NCBI RefSeq assembly: GCF_006345825.1
Contig: NZ_VCIX01000074.1
Coordinates: 1-64,000 of the forward strand
From: Paenibacillus paridis
Lineage (GTDB): Bacteria > Bacillota > Bacilli > Paenibacillales > Paenibacillaceae
Length of the DNA stretch: 64,000 nucleotides
Reading direction: 5' to 3'
The notes under the pieces: generated by a model
Seen by the model: the letters and a program-made list of their open reading frames with translations, nothing else
Databases searched by the model: none
What the model was told of the DNA's origin: nothing
Made by a program: the position numbers and the translations under genes
In this document: positions 38,203 to 45,947 of the stretch, one piece after another
Numbering within the stretch: position 1 is the first letter of the stretch
How the letters are laid out: every line of letters starts with the position of its first letter

Positions 38203-38216
38203 TATGCCATATTCTG

Positions 38217-39671
38217 TTAATGCTGCTTGCCTACATGAACCCGTTTGATGAAGAAAGCGACAATCAAGCCGATAACCGCAACCACCGTCGCAAAGATAAA
38301 GGCGTTTTGAATGCCTGCTGTCAAAGCCAGCGGTGCATTGGCTGGATCTGTTGGATCCGCAACATCCTTCATAAAGCCATTAATCCCGGCAGTCATGACG
38401 CTTACCGCTACCGCTGTACCGATGGCTCCCGCCACTTGCTGGAGCGTGTTCATAATCGCGGTTCCATCCGGATATAGCTCACGCGGCAGCTGGTTGAGAC
38501 CATTGGTTTGGGAAGGCATCCATACCATAGAAATGCCGACCATCAAGCAGGAATGAAGCACGATAATAAGCGTCAGCGTTGAAGCTGTCGTAATGCCTGA
38601 GAAGAACCAAAGTACGGCAGCAACAATGACAAGTCCAGGAATAACAAGCCATTTCGGCCCGAATTTATCAAAGAGGCTTCCCATGATGGGGGACATAATT
38701 CCGTTAATCAGGCCGCCTGGCAGCATGACAAGCCCTGCTGTCAAAGCGCTAAGGCCAAGCCCTCTAATCAAGTACATAGGCAATACGAGCATCGATGACA
38801 AGATAACCATCATACAAATGAAGACCATAAGCGTACCTACGACGAACATCGGATGTTTAAATGCGCGCAGGTTCATCATTGGCTGCTTCATCGTTAATTG
38901 ACGGATGGCAAAAATAACTAGCGCCACCACACCGACAATCATCGAAGCAATTACCTTCGTGCTACCCCAACCGCCTTCTCCTTCGCCCGCGCTGCTGAAT
39001 GCAAACACGATGCCGCCGAAACCGAGTGTCGAGAAGATTAGTGAGAAAATATCAATTTTCGGTTTTGTAATCGTGGATACGTTTTGCATGTAGAGCATGC
39101 CAAACAGCAAAGCGATCACGAGAAACGGCAGTGACAACCAGAAAATCCAGTGCCAGCTTAGATTCTCGATCAGTAAACCCGCGATTGTAGGCCCAACGGC
39201 AGGCGCAACCATAATAACAAGCCCGATGACGCCCATGGCTGCTCCTCTTTTTTCCGCTGGGAAAATGATAAGGATCGTATTGAACATGAGCGGCAGCAGC
39301 AGTGCCGTACCTGCGGCTTGAATGACGCGCGCAGTCAACAGCACTTCGAAGCTAGGCGCTAACGCCGCAACCAGTGTGCCTAGAACAGAAAAGCTAAGTG
39401 CAGCTATGAATAGCTGCCTAGTCGAAAACCATTGCAGCAACAAACCGGATACGGGAACCAATATTCCTAATGTGAGAAGGTAACCCGTCGTGAGCCATTG
39501 CACCGTTGCAGCACTGATATCAAATATGCTTATTAAATCACTAAGCGCTACGTTAAGCGCGGTTTCGCTGAACATGCCTATAAATCCAGCTAACAATAAT
39601 GAAATCATGATGGGGATGACTTTATATTTTTGCCCCGTATTTTGTTGCGGTTCTGCCATTGATGCTTGCAA
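38217..39671 (-). CDS. MFS multidrug efflux transporter, DHA2 family (LmrB/EmrB-like)
   Basis: About 484 residues from a TTG at 39671, which has AGGAGAG eight bases upstream. A GTG at 39680 and an ATG at 39659 are alternatives with poorer spacing. Fourteen hydrophobic segments are visible. Motif A-like and motif C-like pieces are present (VIQAAGTALLLPL and GLVIMVAPAVGPTIAGLL, the antiporter motif after TM5). The family exports lincosamides, dyes and other cationic or lipophilic drugs using protons. It follows a TetR gene by 48 bases in a probable self-regulated operon. Confidence 0.9.
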   Translation of the reverse strand: MQASMAEPQQNTGQKYKVIPIMISLLLAGFIGMFSETALNVALSDLISIFDISAATVQWLTTGYLLTLGILVPVSGLLLQWFSTRQLFIAALSFSVLGTLVAALAPSFEVLLTARVIQAAGTALLLPLMFNTILIIFPAEKRGAAMGVIGLVIMVAPAVGPTIAGLLIENLSWHWIFWLSLPFLVIALLFGMLYMQNVSTITKPKIDIFSLIFSTLGFGGIVFAFSSAGEGEGGWGSTKVIASMIVGVVALVIFAIRQLTMKQPMMNLRAFKHPMFVVGTLMVFICMMVILSSMLVLPMYLIRGLGLSALTAGLVMLPGGLINGIMSPIMGSLFDKFGPKWLVIPGLVIVAAVLWFFSGITTASTLTLIIVLHSCLMVGISMVWMPSQTNGLNQLPRELYPDGTAIMNTLQQVAGAIGTAVAVSVMTAGINGFMKDVADPTDPANAPLALTAGIQNAFIFATVVAVIGLIVAFFIKRVHVGKQH

Positions 39672-39719
39672 GCTTTCCACTCTCCTATGATCTTTCTATC
39701 TTTTTTTATGAATGACTTC

Positions 39720-40304
39720 TCAAAGAGAAGGACATTTATTAATTAAATACGGAATACATTTTGACGCAGTAGCTAATGGCTGTTTATCGCGTTTCGTAAT
39801 GGCAAGGATAAGAGCACCTTCCAGCAGTGAAACGATAACGACACCAACGTCCTCCGCTCTCGTCTTCTCCATGCCGGCTTGGATCAGCCTCTCCGATACG
39901 ACCGCTTGCCAAGAAGCAAACACGTCTTGTCCTGCCTCTCTCAGCTTCTCGCTGATGGCAGATGTCTCTACAGCCATCCAGAAGCTAAATGGCATGTAAC
40001 CTTGAAAATCGCATTTTTCCGCATCCGTTCCTAGTTCCAACACAAAGGCCTGCACGGCCTCAGCCGGGTCATTGTAGGCATCGAACTTGGCTTTCCATTT
40101 CTCGGTAACAAACAATTTCGTGCATTGGATGCACTCCAGAGCCAGCTCTTCCTTGCCCTTCGGGAAGTAATAATACAAAGAGCCTTTGGGACACTCGCTC
40201 TCTTTAATAATTTGGCTTAATCCCGTCGCATGATACCCTTTCGTAAAAAAAAGTCGCGCGGCGGTATCCAATATCATTTGACGTGTATTTGTTTTTTCTG
40301 ACAT
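39720..40304 (-). CDS. TetR-family repressor (LmrA/YxaF/QacR-like)
   Basis: 194 residues. The N-terminal helix-turn-helix (about 8-55) includes ILDTAARLFFTKGYHATGLSQIIKES and PKGSLYYYFPKGKEEL. The KGSLYYYFPKGKEEL form is typical of LmrA/YxaF. The rest is a helical ligand-binding domain. It should repress the MFS gene downstream and release on drug or flavonoid binding. GAGGAGTG precedes the ATG. A candidate operator overlaps its promoter. Confidence 0.92.
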   Translation of the reverse strand: MSEKTNTRQMILDTAARLFFTKGYHATGLSQIIKESECPKGSLYYYFPKGKEELALECIQCTKLFVTEKWKAKFDAYNDPAEAVQAFVLELGTDAEKCDFQGYMPFSFWMAVETSAISEKLREAGQDVFASWQAVVSERLIQAGMEKTRAEDVGVVIVSLLEGALILAITKRDKQPLATASKCIPYLINKCPSL

Positions 40305-40318
40305 CCATTCACTCCTCG

Positions 40319-40347
40319 ATTATAACGATCGGTCTATATAATAAAAC
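40319..40347 (-). promoter_or_regulatory. Promoter and candidate TetR operator of the efflux operon
   Basis: TATAAT (40319-40324) on the minus strand is 17 bases from a weak GTTTTA. The spacer holds ATAGACCGATCG, similar to LmrA/YxaF operators of the ATAGACC type, as an imperfect inverted repeat centred on CGATCG (40321-40338). Confidence 0.45.
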
Positions 40348-40400
40348 CATTTTCCTGTCCCAAAAGTCAATCATTTTTTTATGGAATGGTGCTAAATTTC

Positions 40401-40434
40401 AAAAAAAAGACAACCAGTCGAATGACCGGTTGCC
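40401..40434 (-). terminator. Intrinsic terminator of the azoreductase gene
   Basis: On the minus strand GGCAACCGGTC, loop ATTC and GACTGGTTGTC, followed by eight T. Confidence 0.92.
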
Positions 40435-40455
40435 TTGGCTTTTTTTTCTTTTGAA

Positions 40456-41082
40456 TTAGAAGCTTGCTGCAACTTTTTTCGCTTGCTCTAGGCCGTTCGC
40501 GACAATCGCTTCCGCTTGGTCAGGAAGCTGGTTGTGCCCTTCGATAATGACGCTCTCGAGGTTTGTGACGCCGAAGAAGCCCATCACATTGCGGATAAAG
40601 TTAAAGGACATCTCAACCGAAGCTGCTGGTCCTTCAGAATAAACGCCGCCACGAGCGTTAAGAAGAGCAACTTTTTTGTCGGAAACCAAACCAACCGGAC
40701 CTTCAGCTGTGTAAGAGAATGTTTTGCCAGCTTGGGAAAGGTAGTCAATGTACGTATGCAATACTGCAGGTACTGTGAAGTTCCAAAGCGGGAAAGCAAA
40801 TACGACTTTATCCGCAGCTAGGAATTGGTTAATATATTTATCGGATACGGTTACTGCCGCTTGCTCAGCTGGAGTTAGATCGAAGCCGCGAGCTGCTTTG
40901 AAGTTACCGTTAATCATGTCTGCATTCAGGTATGGCAATTCTTCGTTGAACAAATCAAGCTCAACAACCGCATCTTCCGGATGGCTCGCTTTATAGCTGT
41001 CTAGAAATGCGTGGTATAGCTTTACGCTTGTCGCCTGTTCAATTCCGCGATCGTTTGCTTTAACAAATAATACTGTACTCAT
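40456..41082 (-). CDS. azoR: FMN-dependent NADH azoreductase
   Basis: 208 residues of the flavodoxin-like fold. The family reduces azo bonds and quinones with NADH and protects cells from electrophilic quinones. Collinear motifs are LFVKANDRG near the N-terminus, FAFPLWNFTVPAVLHTYIDYL (flavin and dimer contact) and LNARGGVYSEGPA (FMN phosphate/isoalloxazine loop), the usual AzoR1/AzoR2 signature. GGAGGGAAA precedes the ATG. A TACT-N7-AGTA box upstream suggests control by a YodB/CatR-type redox repressor, as for azoR1 of B. subtilis. Confidence 0.94.
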   Translation of the reverse strand: MSTVLFVKANDRGIEQATSVKLYHAFLDSYKASHPEDAVVELDLFNEELPYLNADMINGNFKAARGFDLTPAEQAAVTVSDKYINQFLAADKVVFAFPLWNFTVPAVLHTYIDYLSQAGKTFSYTAEGPVGLVSDKKVALLNARGGVYSEGPAASVEMSFNFIRNVMGFFGVTNLESVIIEGHNQLPDQAEAIVANGLEQAKKVAASF

Positions 41083-41110
41083 TTTGTGTTTCCCTCCACA
41101 GTGTTTGATT

Positions 41111-41125
41111 TACTTTTTGTAAGTA
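41111..41125 (-). promoter_or_regulatory. TACT-N7-AGTA box (YodB/CatR type) upstream of azoR
   Basis: TACT TTTTGTA AGTA, a perfect match to the inverted repeat described for YodB and CatR operators. It lies 29-43 bases before the start codon, just downstream of a TACAAT (41131-41136) that could be the -10. Confidence 0.7.
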
Positions 41126-41241
41126 CCTTAATTGTATATAGCTTTGAGGAGAAACACATCGGCAAATAGACTGAAAAAATATCGCTTATTTACCGCTTAA
41201 GGCGGAGTACAAGTCTTACGACTATAGTCTTAGATCGACGG

Positions 41242-41904
41242 TTAAGCTTCGTTTATATTCATGAACTGTACCGCATACAATGCCGCTTGTGTTCGATCAG
41301 CCAAATTCAGCTTGCTCAAAATGCTGCTGACATGGGTTTTGACTGTTTTCTCGGCAACCGTCAGCGCAGACGCGATTTCCCGATTGCTCATGCCCTTGGT
41401 AAGCAGCTTAAGCACCTCGAGCTCCCTAGGGGTTAACGTGTCCGATAGCTCGCTTCGAACCGGCTCGTTTACAGTCTTCTCCGAAGGAGCCAACTGATTA
41501 AGTAGTGCTGCGGAAATATCCGGATGGAGCTGAACGTTGCCCTTGTACGCGCTGCGAATGGCTTCTGCCAGTTGATCCGGCTCTACATCCTTAAGCATGT
41601 AACCGATGACACCCGACTGTAGGGCAGGAACGATATGGCTCAGATCCGAGAAGCTGGACAGCACGAGCACCTTCATAGATGGAAATTGCTTTGCGATCAG
41701 ATTACTCGCCTCTATGCCATCCATAATCGGCATATTCAGATCCATTAAGATGAGATCAGGCTGCAATTCAGCTGCCTTCTCCACCGCTTCACGGCCGTTG
41801 TTGGCTTCGCCTACCAGCTCGAAATCAGGCTGCATGCTCAGAAAAAAAGAGATCCCTTTTAATACGATTTGATGGTCATCCACTAATAAAATTTTAATTG
41901 TCAC
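41242..41904 (-). CDS. NarL/LuxR-family response regulator
   Basis: 220 residues starting at GTG 41904, supported by AGGAG five bases upstream. Receiver domain with Asp9/Asp10, phospho-acceptor Asp55 (LILMDLNMP) and Lys in YMLKDVEPD. C-terminal LuxR helix-turn-helix (about 150-215) with LTPRELEVLKLLTKGMSNREIA and TVKTHVSSILSKL. It starts nine bases after the stop of the GAF kinase gene, its obvious partner. LiaR/DegU-like in layout, target genes unknown. Confidence 0.94.
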   Translation of the reverse strand: MTIKILLVDDHQIVLKGISFFLSMQPDFELVGEANNGREAVEKAAELQPDLILMDLNMPIMDGIEASNLIAKQFPSMKVLVLSSFSDLSHIVPALQSGVIGYMLKDVEPDQLAEAIRSAYKGNVQLHPDISAALLNQLAPSEKTVNEPVRSELSDTLTPRELEVLKLLTKGMSNREIASALTVAEKTVKTHVSSILSKLNLADRTQAALYAVQFMNINEA

Positions 41905-41913
41905 TGCTGCTCC

Positions 41914-43566
41914 TCATTCCTCGTCCCACGTATCCGTATCTGACGCAATCGGAATGGTCGCCTTTACGATTGTCGGCTGTCCCTTTCCGCTTTGAATCAT
42001 TAATTCCCCGCCTAGCGTTTCCGCCCGCTCCCTCATGGATAGCATGCCCATCGTACGCTTCCCTTTGCGCTTCTCCGGCGAGAAGCCACGGCCTTTATCT
42101 CTAATCTCAAGGCTGGCCAACTGTTCTGATTTTACCAAACGGATATACACCACATTCGTGTCCGCATGTTTTTTGACATTATTTAAAGCTTCTTGCCCAA
42201 TCCGCCAAAATGCTTCCTCGATGGCACGCGGCAGCTCCCGTACACCTTCTACTTGTTCGTAAACGACGATCTCCATGCTATTTCCGTATTTTTTCAATGC
42301 GGTAAGCAGGCCATGCTCCAATCCTGCCGGGCGCAGCTGCCAAATTAAGGTTCGCATTTCCTTCAACGCTTCTTGCGACAGCTGTCTGATCTCTTGCAAC
42401 GAACGCTCCACGATCGGCTCCTTGCCCGCAAGCACCGTCTCTGCGCCTTTCGCCAGAAAGGATAGCGAGAACACCTTCTGAATAACAGAGTCATGCAAAT
42501 CCCTGGCCATCCGATTTCTTTCTTCCATTAATGCCAGCTCTCGGCGCTGCTCATACACCCGCAAATTTTCTACGCTTAACGTAAAATGATCCCCGAGCGA
42601 ATACATGAAATCATCCTGGTAATCATCGAACTGATGCGGCAGCTGGCTGCTCAGGAATAGCACGCCGATGGAACGGCTTCGGATACGGAGCGGCACAGCA
42701 ACCGCCGATAAAAATGGCGGAATACCGATAGAGGACAATGACTTGTAAGGCACCTGCTCGCAATTGGCTAAGGCAACAAGGCGATTTTCGCTGAACGCAG
42801 TGCTGACAGGACCTCCTTCGTCAATGGCAAGCGAGAGCCACTCTTTATTTAATTGGTTGTTCGTATAATGAGCGCGAAGCGATAGCTGCTGCTGCTCATA
42901 CATGAATAAAGAAACATGCTGCCAGTGGAAGGTATCCCCAATATGCTTAACCGCCTGCAGCGGCAGTTGATTAATGTCTTGAACCGCATTGATGCTCTGA
43001 ATGACATTGCCGAGCTTCGCATAATGAACCGCATGCTGCTCCTGCAGCTGATATAGCCTAATCCGCTTGATAGCCGTTCCAATCTGATAAGCAATCGCCT
43101 CTAGCAGCGCCAGCTCCTCCTCCGAGAAATGAACCTTTCCGGTTTGCGCGACGTTGAGCAAGCCGAAGCTGTCGGTGCCTGCTTTAAGCGGCACGGTGGC
43201 ATGGTGTGAAATGCCTTCCGTATCGCCAAGCGAATGCGTGATAGCATAAGTAATTCGGGAGCATTCTATAATATTAACGGCATGATGCAGTTTATTTTGC
43301 ATGTAGCTTTGCAGGCACCAGCATTCCGTACCGCACATCACCTGCTGGTCATTGGCGTTCAGCCCCTGCGGCAAAGCATGGGAAGCCGCACAGAGCTTCT
43401 CGCTTCGGTTATCCGTCATAAAAATCCAACCCGTCGTAAAGCCCGTCACCTCAAGCAGCTTAACTAACACGTCGTCCAACATTTGATTCATGTCGTTGGT
43501 GCTGTTGAGCATTTCCGCTATTTCCTTCAGTGCAACCAGCTCGTAAGCTCTAATCTCTTGAGACAT
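41914..43566 (-). CDS. Soluble GAF-domain histidine kinase (HisKA_3) with a cysteine cluster
   Basis: 550 residues from the ATG at 43566 (AAAGAGGTGG upstream). The longer frame adds 35 residues overlapping the next gene and has no site. There are no membrane segments. Two GAF domains (about 20-170 and 190-340) precede HisKA_3, where the phosphorylated His is in MARDLHDSV, and an HATPase with EALNNVKKHA and DKGRGF. The first GAF domain has Cys59, Cys78, Cys82, Cys84 and Cys102 (CGTECWC and ECSRI), a pattern that could bind a metal or Fe-S cluster or sense redox state. Partner of the adjacent LuxR-type regulator. Confidence 0.9.
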   Translation of the reverse strand: MSQEIRAYELVALKEIAEMLNSTNDMNQMLDDVLVKLLEVTGFTTGWIFMTDNRSEKLCAASHALPQGLNANDQQVMCGTECWCLQSYMQNKLHHAVNIIECSRITYAITHSLGDTEGISHHATVPLKAGTDSFGLLNVAQTGKVHFSEEELALLEAIAYQIGTAIKRIRLYQLQEQHAVHYAKLGNVIQSINAVQDINQLPLQAVKHIGDTFHWQHVSLFMYEQQQLSLRAHYTNNQLNKEWLSLAIDEGGPVSTAFSENRLVALANCEQVPYKSLSSIGIPPFLSAVAVPLRIRSRSIGVLFLSSQLPHQFDDYQDDFMYSLGDHFTLSVENLRVYEQRRELALMEERNRMARDLHDSVIQKVFSLSFLAKGAETVLAGKEPIVERSLQEIRQLSQEALKEMRTLIWQLRPAGLEHGLLTALKKYGNSMEIVVYEQVEGVRELPRAIEEAFWRIGQEALNNVKKHADTNVVYIRLVKSEQLASLEIRDKGRGFSPEKRKGKRTMGMLSMRERAETLGGELMIQSGKGQPTIVKATIPIASDTDTWDEE

Positions 43567-43654
43567 GCTTCCACCTCTTTCTAAGCACACATTATACACC
43601 CGCAGCCCTCCCGAAAAAAAGAGCCTTCGTAGATAGGAAATGTACAGCGTTAGC

Positions 43655-44338
43655 TTATACGATGTCCCCAAGCTCTTTTAAGCTCGAAATCGTGTATGTG
43701 CTTGGAACGTCAGCTGGACTTGATGGCTTCGTTCTATAGATCCAACAAGTATCAATCCCAGACAGCTGGCCGCCTTTGATATCCGTATTTAACGAATCTC
43801 CAATGACAAGCGCTTCATGCTTATGAAAATCCGAAATATGATTCATAACATACTCAAAGAATTCAATGGAAGGTTTTTGATAACCAATGCTTTGTGAATC
43901 AAAAATATCTTCGAAAAAATCATAAAGGCCCGACTGCTTTAACCTCTTAATCTGTGTGCGAGTAATGCCATTCGTAATGACAAACAGCCGATGGGTTGTA
44001 GATAATTGCCGGCAAACCTCTAAAGCGCCTTCCATTAGAAGCTGACTCCCATCCCCTAATAGGTCTCTGTAAAGACTCTCCCATTCCATGCCGTCTACGA
44101 CCTTCCCAAGCTTTAACATGGTTTCGGAGAATCTGGAATTCAGCACGATGTCGAGCGTAATAGCCCCGTTTTCATATTGAGCCCATAATTGTTTATTGAC
44201 GGAGTTATATAATTGAAACAACTCATCCGAAAAGGCATAGCCATACTGCTGAAATAATGTTGTTAATGATTCCGCTTCATTCGCGCCAAAATCTAATAGT
44301 GTGTCATCGAGATCAAATAAAAGTATTTTATAACTCAT
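43655..44338 (-). CDS. HAD-superfamily phosphatase (YjjG/YfnB-like)
   Basis: 227 residues from the ATG at 44338 (GGAGGAAAC). The longer frame has no site. Haloacid-dehalogenase motifs are complete: DLDDTLLDF (nucleophile Asp9, acid Asp11), TNGITRTQ, the Lys in YQKPSIEFFEYV and IGDSLNTDIKGG. The closest group is the non-canonical pyrimidine nucleotidases (YjjG), which dephosphorylate nucleoside monophosphates. It lies between the AhpD-like gene and the GAF kinase gene on the same strand. Confidence 0.9.
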   Translation of the reverse strand: MSYKILLFDLDDTLLDFGANEAESLTTLFQQYGYAFSDELFQLYNSVNKQLWAQYENGAITLDIVLNSRFSETMLKLGKVVDGMEWESLYRDLLGDGSQLLMEGALEVCRQLSTTHRLFVITNGITRTQIKRLKQSGLYDFFEDIFDSQSIGYQKPSIEFFEYVMNHISDFHKHEALVIGDSLNTDIKGGQLSGIDTCWIYRTKPSSPADVPSTYTISSLKELGDIV

Positions 44339-44373
44339 GTTTCCTCCTGGATTTATTGATTTGGAATACAATA

Positions 44374-44404
44374 AATCCTTGTCCATCGCCGATGGACAAG
44401 GATT
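44374..44404 (-). terminator. Perfect 14-bp hairpin between the AhpD-like and HAD genes
   Basis: AATCCTTGTCCATC and GATGGACAAGGATT flank GCC/GGC. Only TTTATTG follows on the minus strand, so it may be a partial terminator or a stabilising hairpin. Confidence 0.55.
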
Positions 44405-44416
44405 CCAGAGTATAAA

Positions 44417-44884
44417 TTATGACTTGCGTATTGCCGACTGATATTCGCCAGGCACCATGCCCGTGGAGATTGCCATACGGTTCCAACTATTAATCGCATT
44501 AATAGCCATAATCAAGTTAACGTATTGCTCCTCGTCAAAATATTGGCGGACTTGTTCGTACAGCTCCTCTGGCACGCCAGCATTCGAGATGCTCGTCACC
44601 GCTTCGGTTAAAGCAAGGGCAGCGCGCTCCGCTTCCGTATAAAATGGAGCTTCTCGCCATGCGTTTAGCAGGAACAATCGCTGCGTCGTCTCGCCCATGG
44701 CTAAAGCATCTTTCGTATGCATATCAAGGCAGAAGGCACAACCATTTATTTGGGAAGCGCGAATTTTAATCAGTTCCAGCAAATTGTGGTCAAGGCCGCT
44801 TTTTTTTACATAGCCTTCTAATTTCAATAACGTCTGAAAAGACTCCGGTTGTACTTTCATATAATCCAATCTCATTTTCATCAT
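44417..44884 (-). CDS. AhpD-like carboxymuconolactone decarboxylase-family protein
   Basis: 155 residues. The CxxC-x3-H signature is Cys49-Ala-Phe-Cys52 with His56 in INGCAFCLDMHTKDA, as in AhpD-type peroxidase/reductase proteins that use a thiol pair and a nearby His as a proton relay. Most likely a peroxide- or thiol-dependent redox enzyme. AAGGAG lies before the ATG at 44884. It is divergent from an Rrf2-type regulator across 337 bases that include three iterated CGTCGAT sites, so redox-dependent control is plausible. Confidence 0.9.
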   Translation of the reverse strand: MMKMRLDYMKVQPESFQTLLKLEGYVKKSGLDHNLLELIKIRASQINGCAFCLDMHTKDALAMGETTQRLFLLNAWREAPFYTEAERAALALTEAVTSISNAGVPEELYEQVRQYFDEEQYVNLIMAINAINSWNRMAISTGMVPGEYQSAIRKS

Positions 44885-45024
44885 TCACACACTCCTTCGA
44901 TTTTTACGAGCAGTTTATTGCTCTGTTCATTGAAATTCGTTTAAAACGTTCAAACGCACGTCCTTACACTAGGTAAGATTAAGTCTTATTGCATCAAATT
45001 CACAATCCCCTTCCGACGCTTTAT

Positions 45025-45067
45025 CGTCGATACGACAAAACGTCGATTAATGTTATCGTCGATTAAT
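45025..45067. promoter_or_regulatory. Three CGTCGAT sites on an exact 16-bp period
   Basis: CGTCGAT starts at 45025, 45041 and 45057. Copies two and three extend to CGTCGATTAAT. They lie between the divergent AhpD-like and Rrf2 genes, 140-183 bases from the former and upstream of the latter's promoter. Apart from these sites and the promoter at 45154, the 44885-45221 gap shows nothing else that I can support. Confidence 0.6.
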
Positions 45068-45153
45068 CTTGTCACCAATATAACTCTAAACAATATGGGT
45101 GTCAATCGCGATTCTTCACCTTTTTTTTGGAAGCGAAATGGTGCCTGCTCTAT

Positions 45154-45182
45154 TTGACAAGGATTTTAAATCGACCTAAGAT
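45154..45182 (+). promoter_or_regulatory. Sigma-A promoter of the Rrf2-family gene
   Basis: TTGACA (45154-45159), spacer 17, TAAGAT (45177-45182), 39 bases before the start codon. Confidence 0.65.
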
Positions 45183-45221
45183 GATTAATAATAACTTTTT
45201 TTATAGAGAGTAGGTCGTTGC

Positions 45222-45722
45222 ATGCAGTATAGTATTGGCGTTGAATATGGTCTACATTGCTTAGTATACTTAATTGATATTCCGCCGGATGCTACTATAG
45301 GTATTAAAGAGCTTGCTGCGTTCCAAGGCATTTCAGAGACTTATCTTTCCAAGGTCTTTGGAAAACTTACCAAGGCAGGTATCGTAAGTTCAGTGCCTGG
45401 CGTTAAAGGTGGGTATAAATTGGCCAAGCCTCCTGGAGAAATTTCATTCTGGGATGTTGTTGAAGCTATTGAAGGTGCCCGTCCTGTCTTTCAATGCAAA
45501 AACATTAAAAATAATACTTATTTATGTCGCGATGAAGATTATCTTGCGTGCTCCTTAGCATCTCCCTGTGTCATAAATATGGCCATGCTTGAAGCAGAAG
45601 AAGGCATGCGCAATATTCTGCGCAACAAGACAATTACTTGGTTAAACGAAGAGCTTGACCGTGTATTAACCCCTGAGTCGCGCAAAGAGACGCGTGAATA
45701 CTTTGAAAACATCAACAGATGA
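45222..45722 (+). CDS. Rrf2-family transcriptional regulator
   Basis: 166 residues, about 20-25 longer at the C-terminus than typical IscR/NsrR/YwnA proteins. The N-terminal winged helix includes IGIKELAAFQGISETYLSKVFGKLTKAGIV and GVKGGYKLAKPP. Cys92, Cys102, Cys110 and Cys116 follow (QCKN, LCRDE, ACSLASPC). Rrf2 Fe-S proteins use three Cys in a CX5-9CX5C-like array, so a cluster is possible, although the spacing is wider than in IscR. Probably autoregulated and acting on the divergent AhpD-like gene. The ribosome binding site is weak (GAGTAGG). Confidence 0.9.
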   Translation: MQYSIGVEYGLHCLVYLIDIPPDATIGIKELAAFQGISETYLSKVFGKLTKAGIVSSVPGVKGGYKLAKPPGEISFWDVVEAIEGARPVFQCKNIKNNTYLCRDEDYLACSLASPCVINMAMLEAEEGMRNILRNKTITWLNEELDRVLTPESRKETREYFENINR

Positions 45723-45821
45723 TAAAATATACTGCAATTGAAGGTTGTATTCGAAGCCCTTCTTCCATACGGTACCAAACCTCAAATGACCACAGTTGAT
45801 TCCTTCTATCGCTCTCGTAAC

Positions 45822-45871
45822 GGGACCTTTACCTGAATGTGAATAGCCACATCATTAAAGGAGTCCCTATT
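45822..45871 (+). terminator. Hairpin terminator after the Rrf2-family gene
   Basis: GGGAC.CTTTA and TAAAGGAGTCCC pair, with ATGTG/CACAT inside, then TATTTT. Confidence 0.5.
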
Positions 45872-45876
45872 TTGAT

Positions 45877-45905
45877 TTGTCCTCCTATGCTTTGTTTGTT
45901 ATGAT
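45877..45905 (+). promoter_or_regulatory. Promoter of the prs paralogue
   Basis: TTGTCC (45877-45882), spacer 17, TATGAT (45900-45905). Confidence 0.5.
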
Positions 45906-45947
45906 TGAGCAAAGAATGTCGTTTAACGTAGTTTTAAGGAGGATCTT

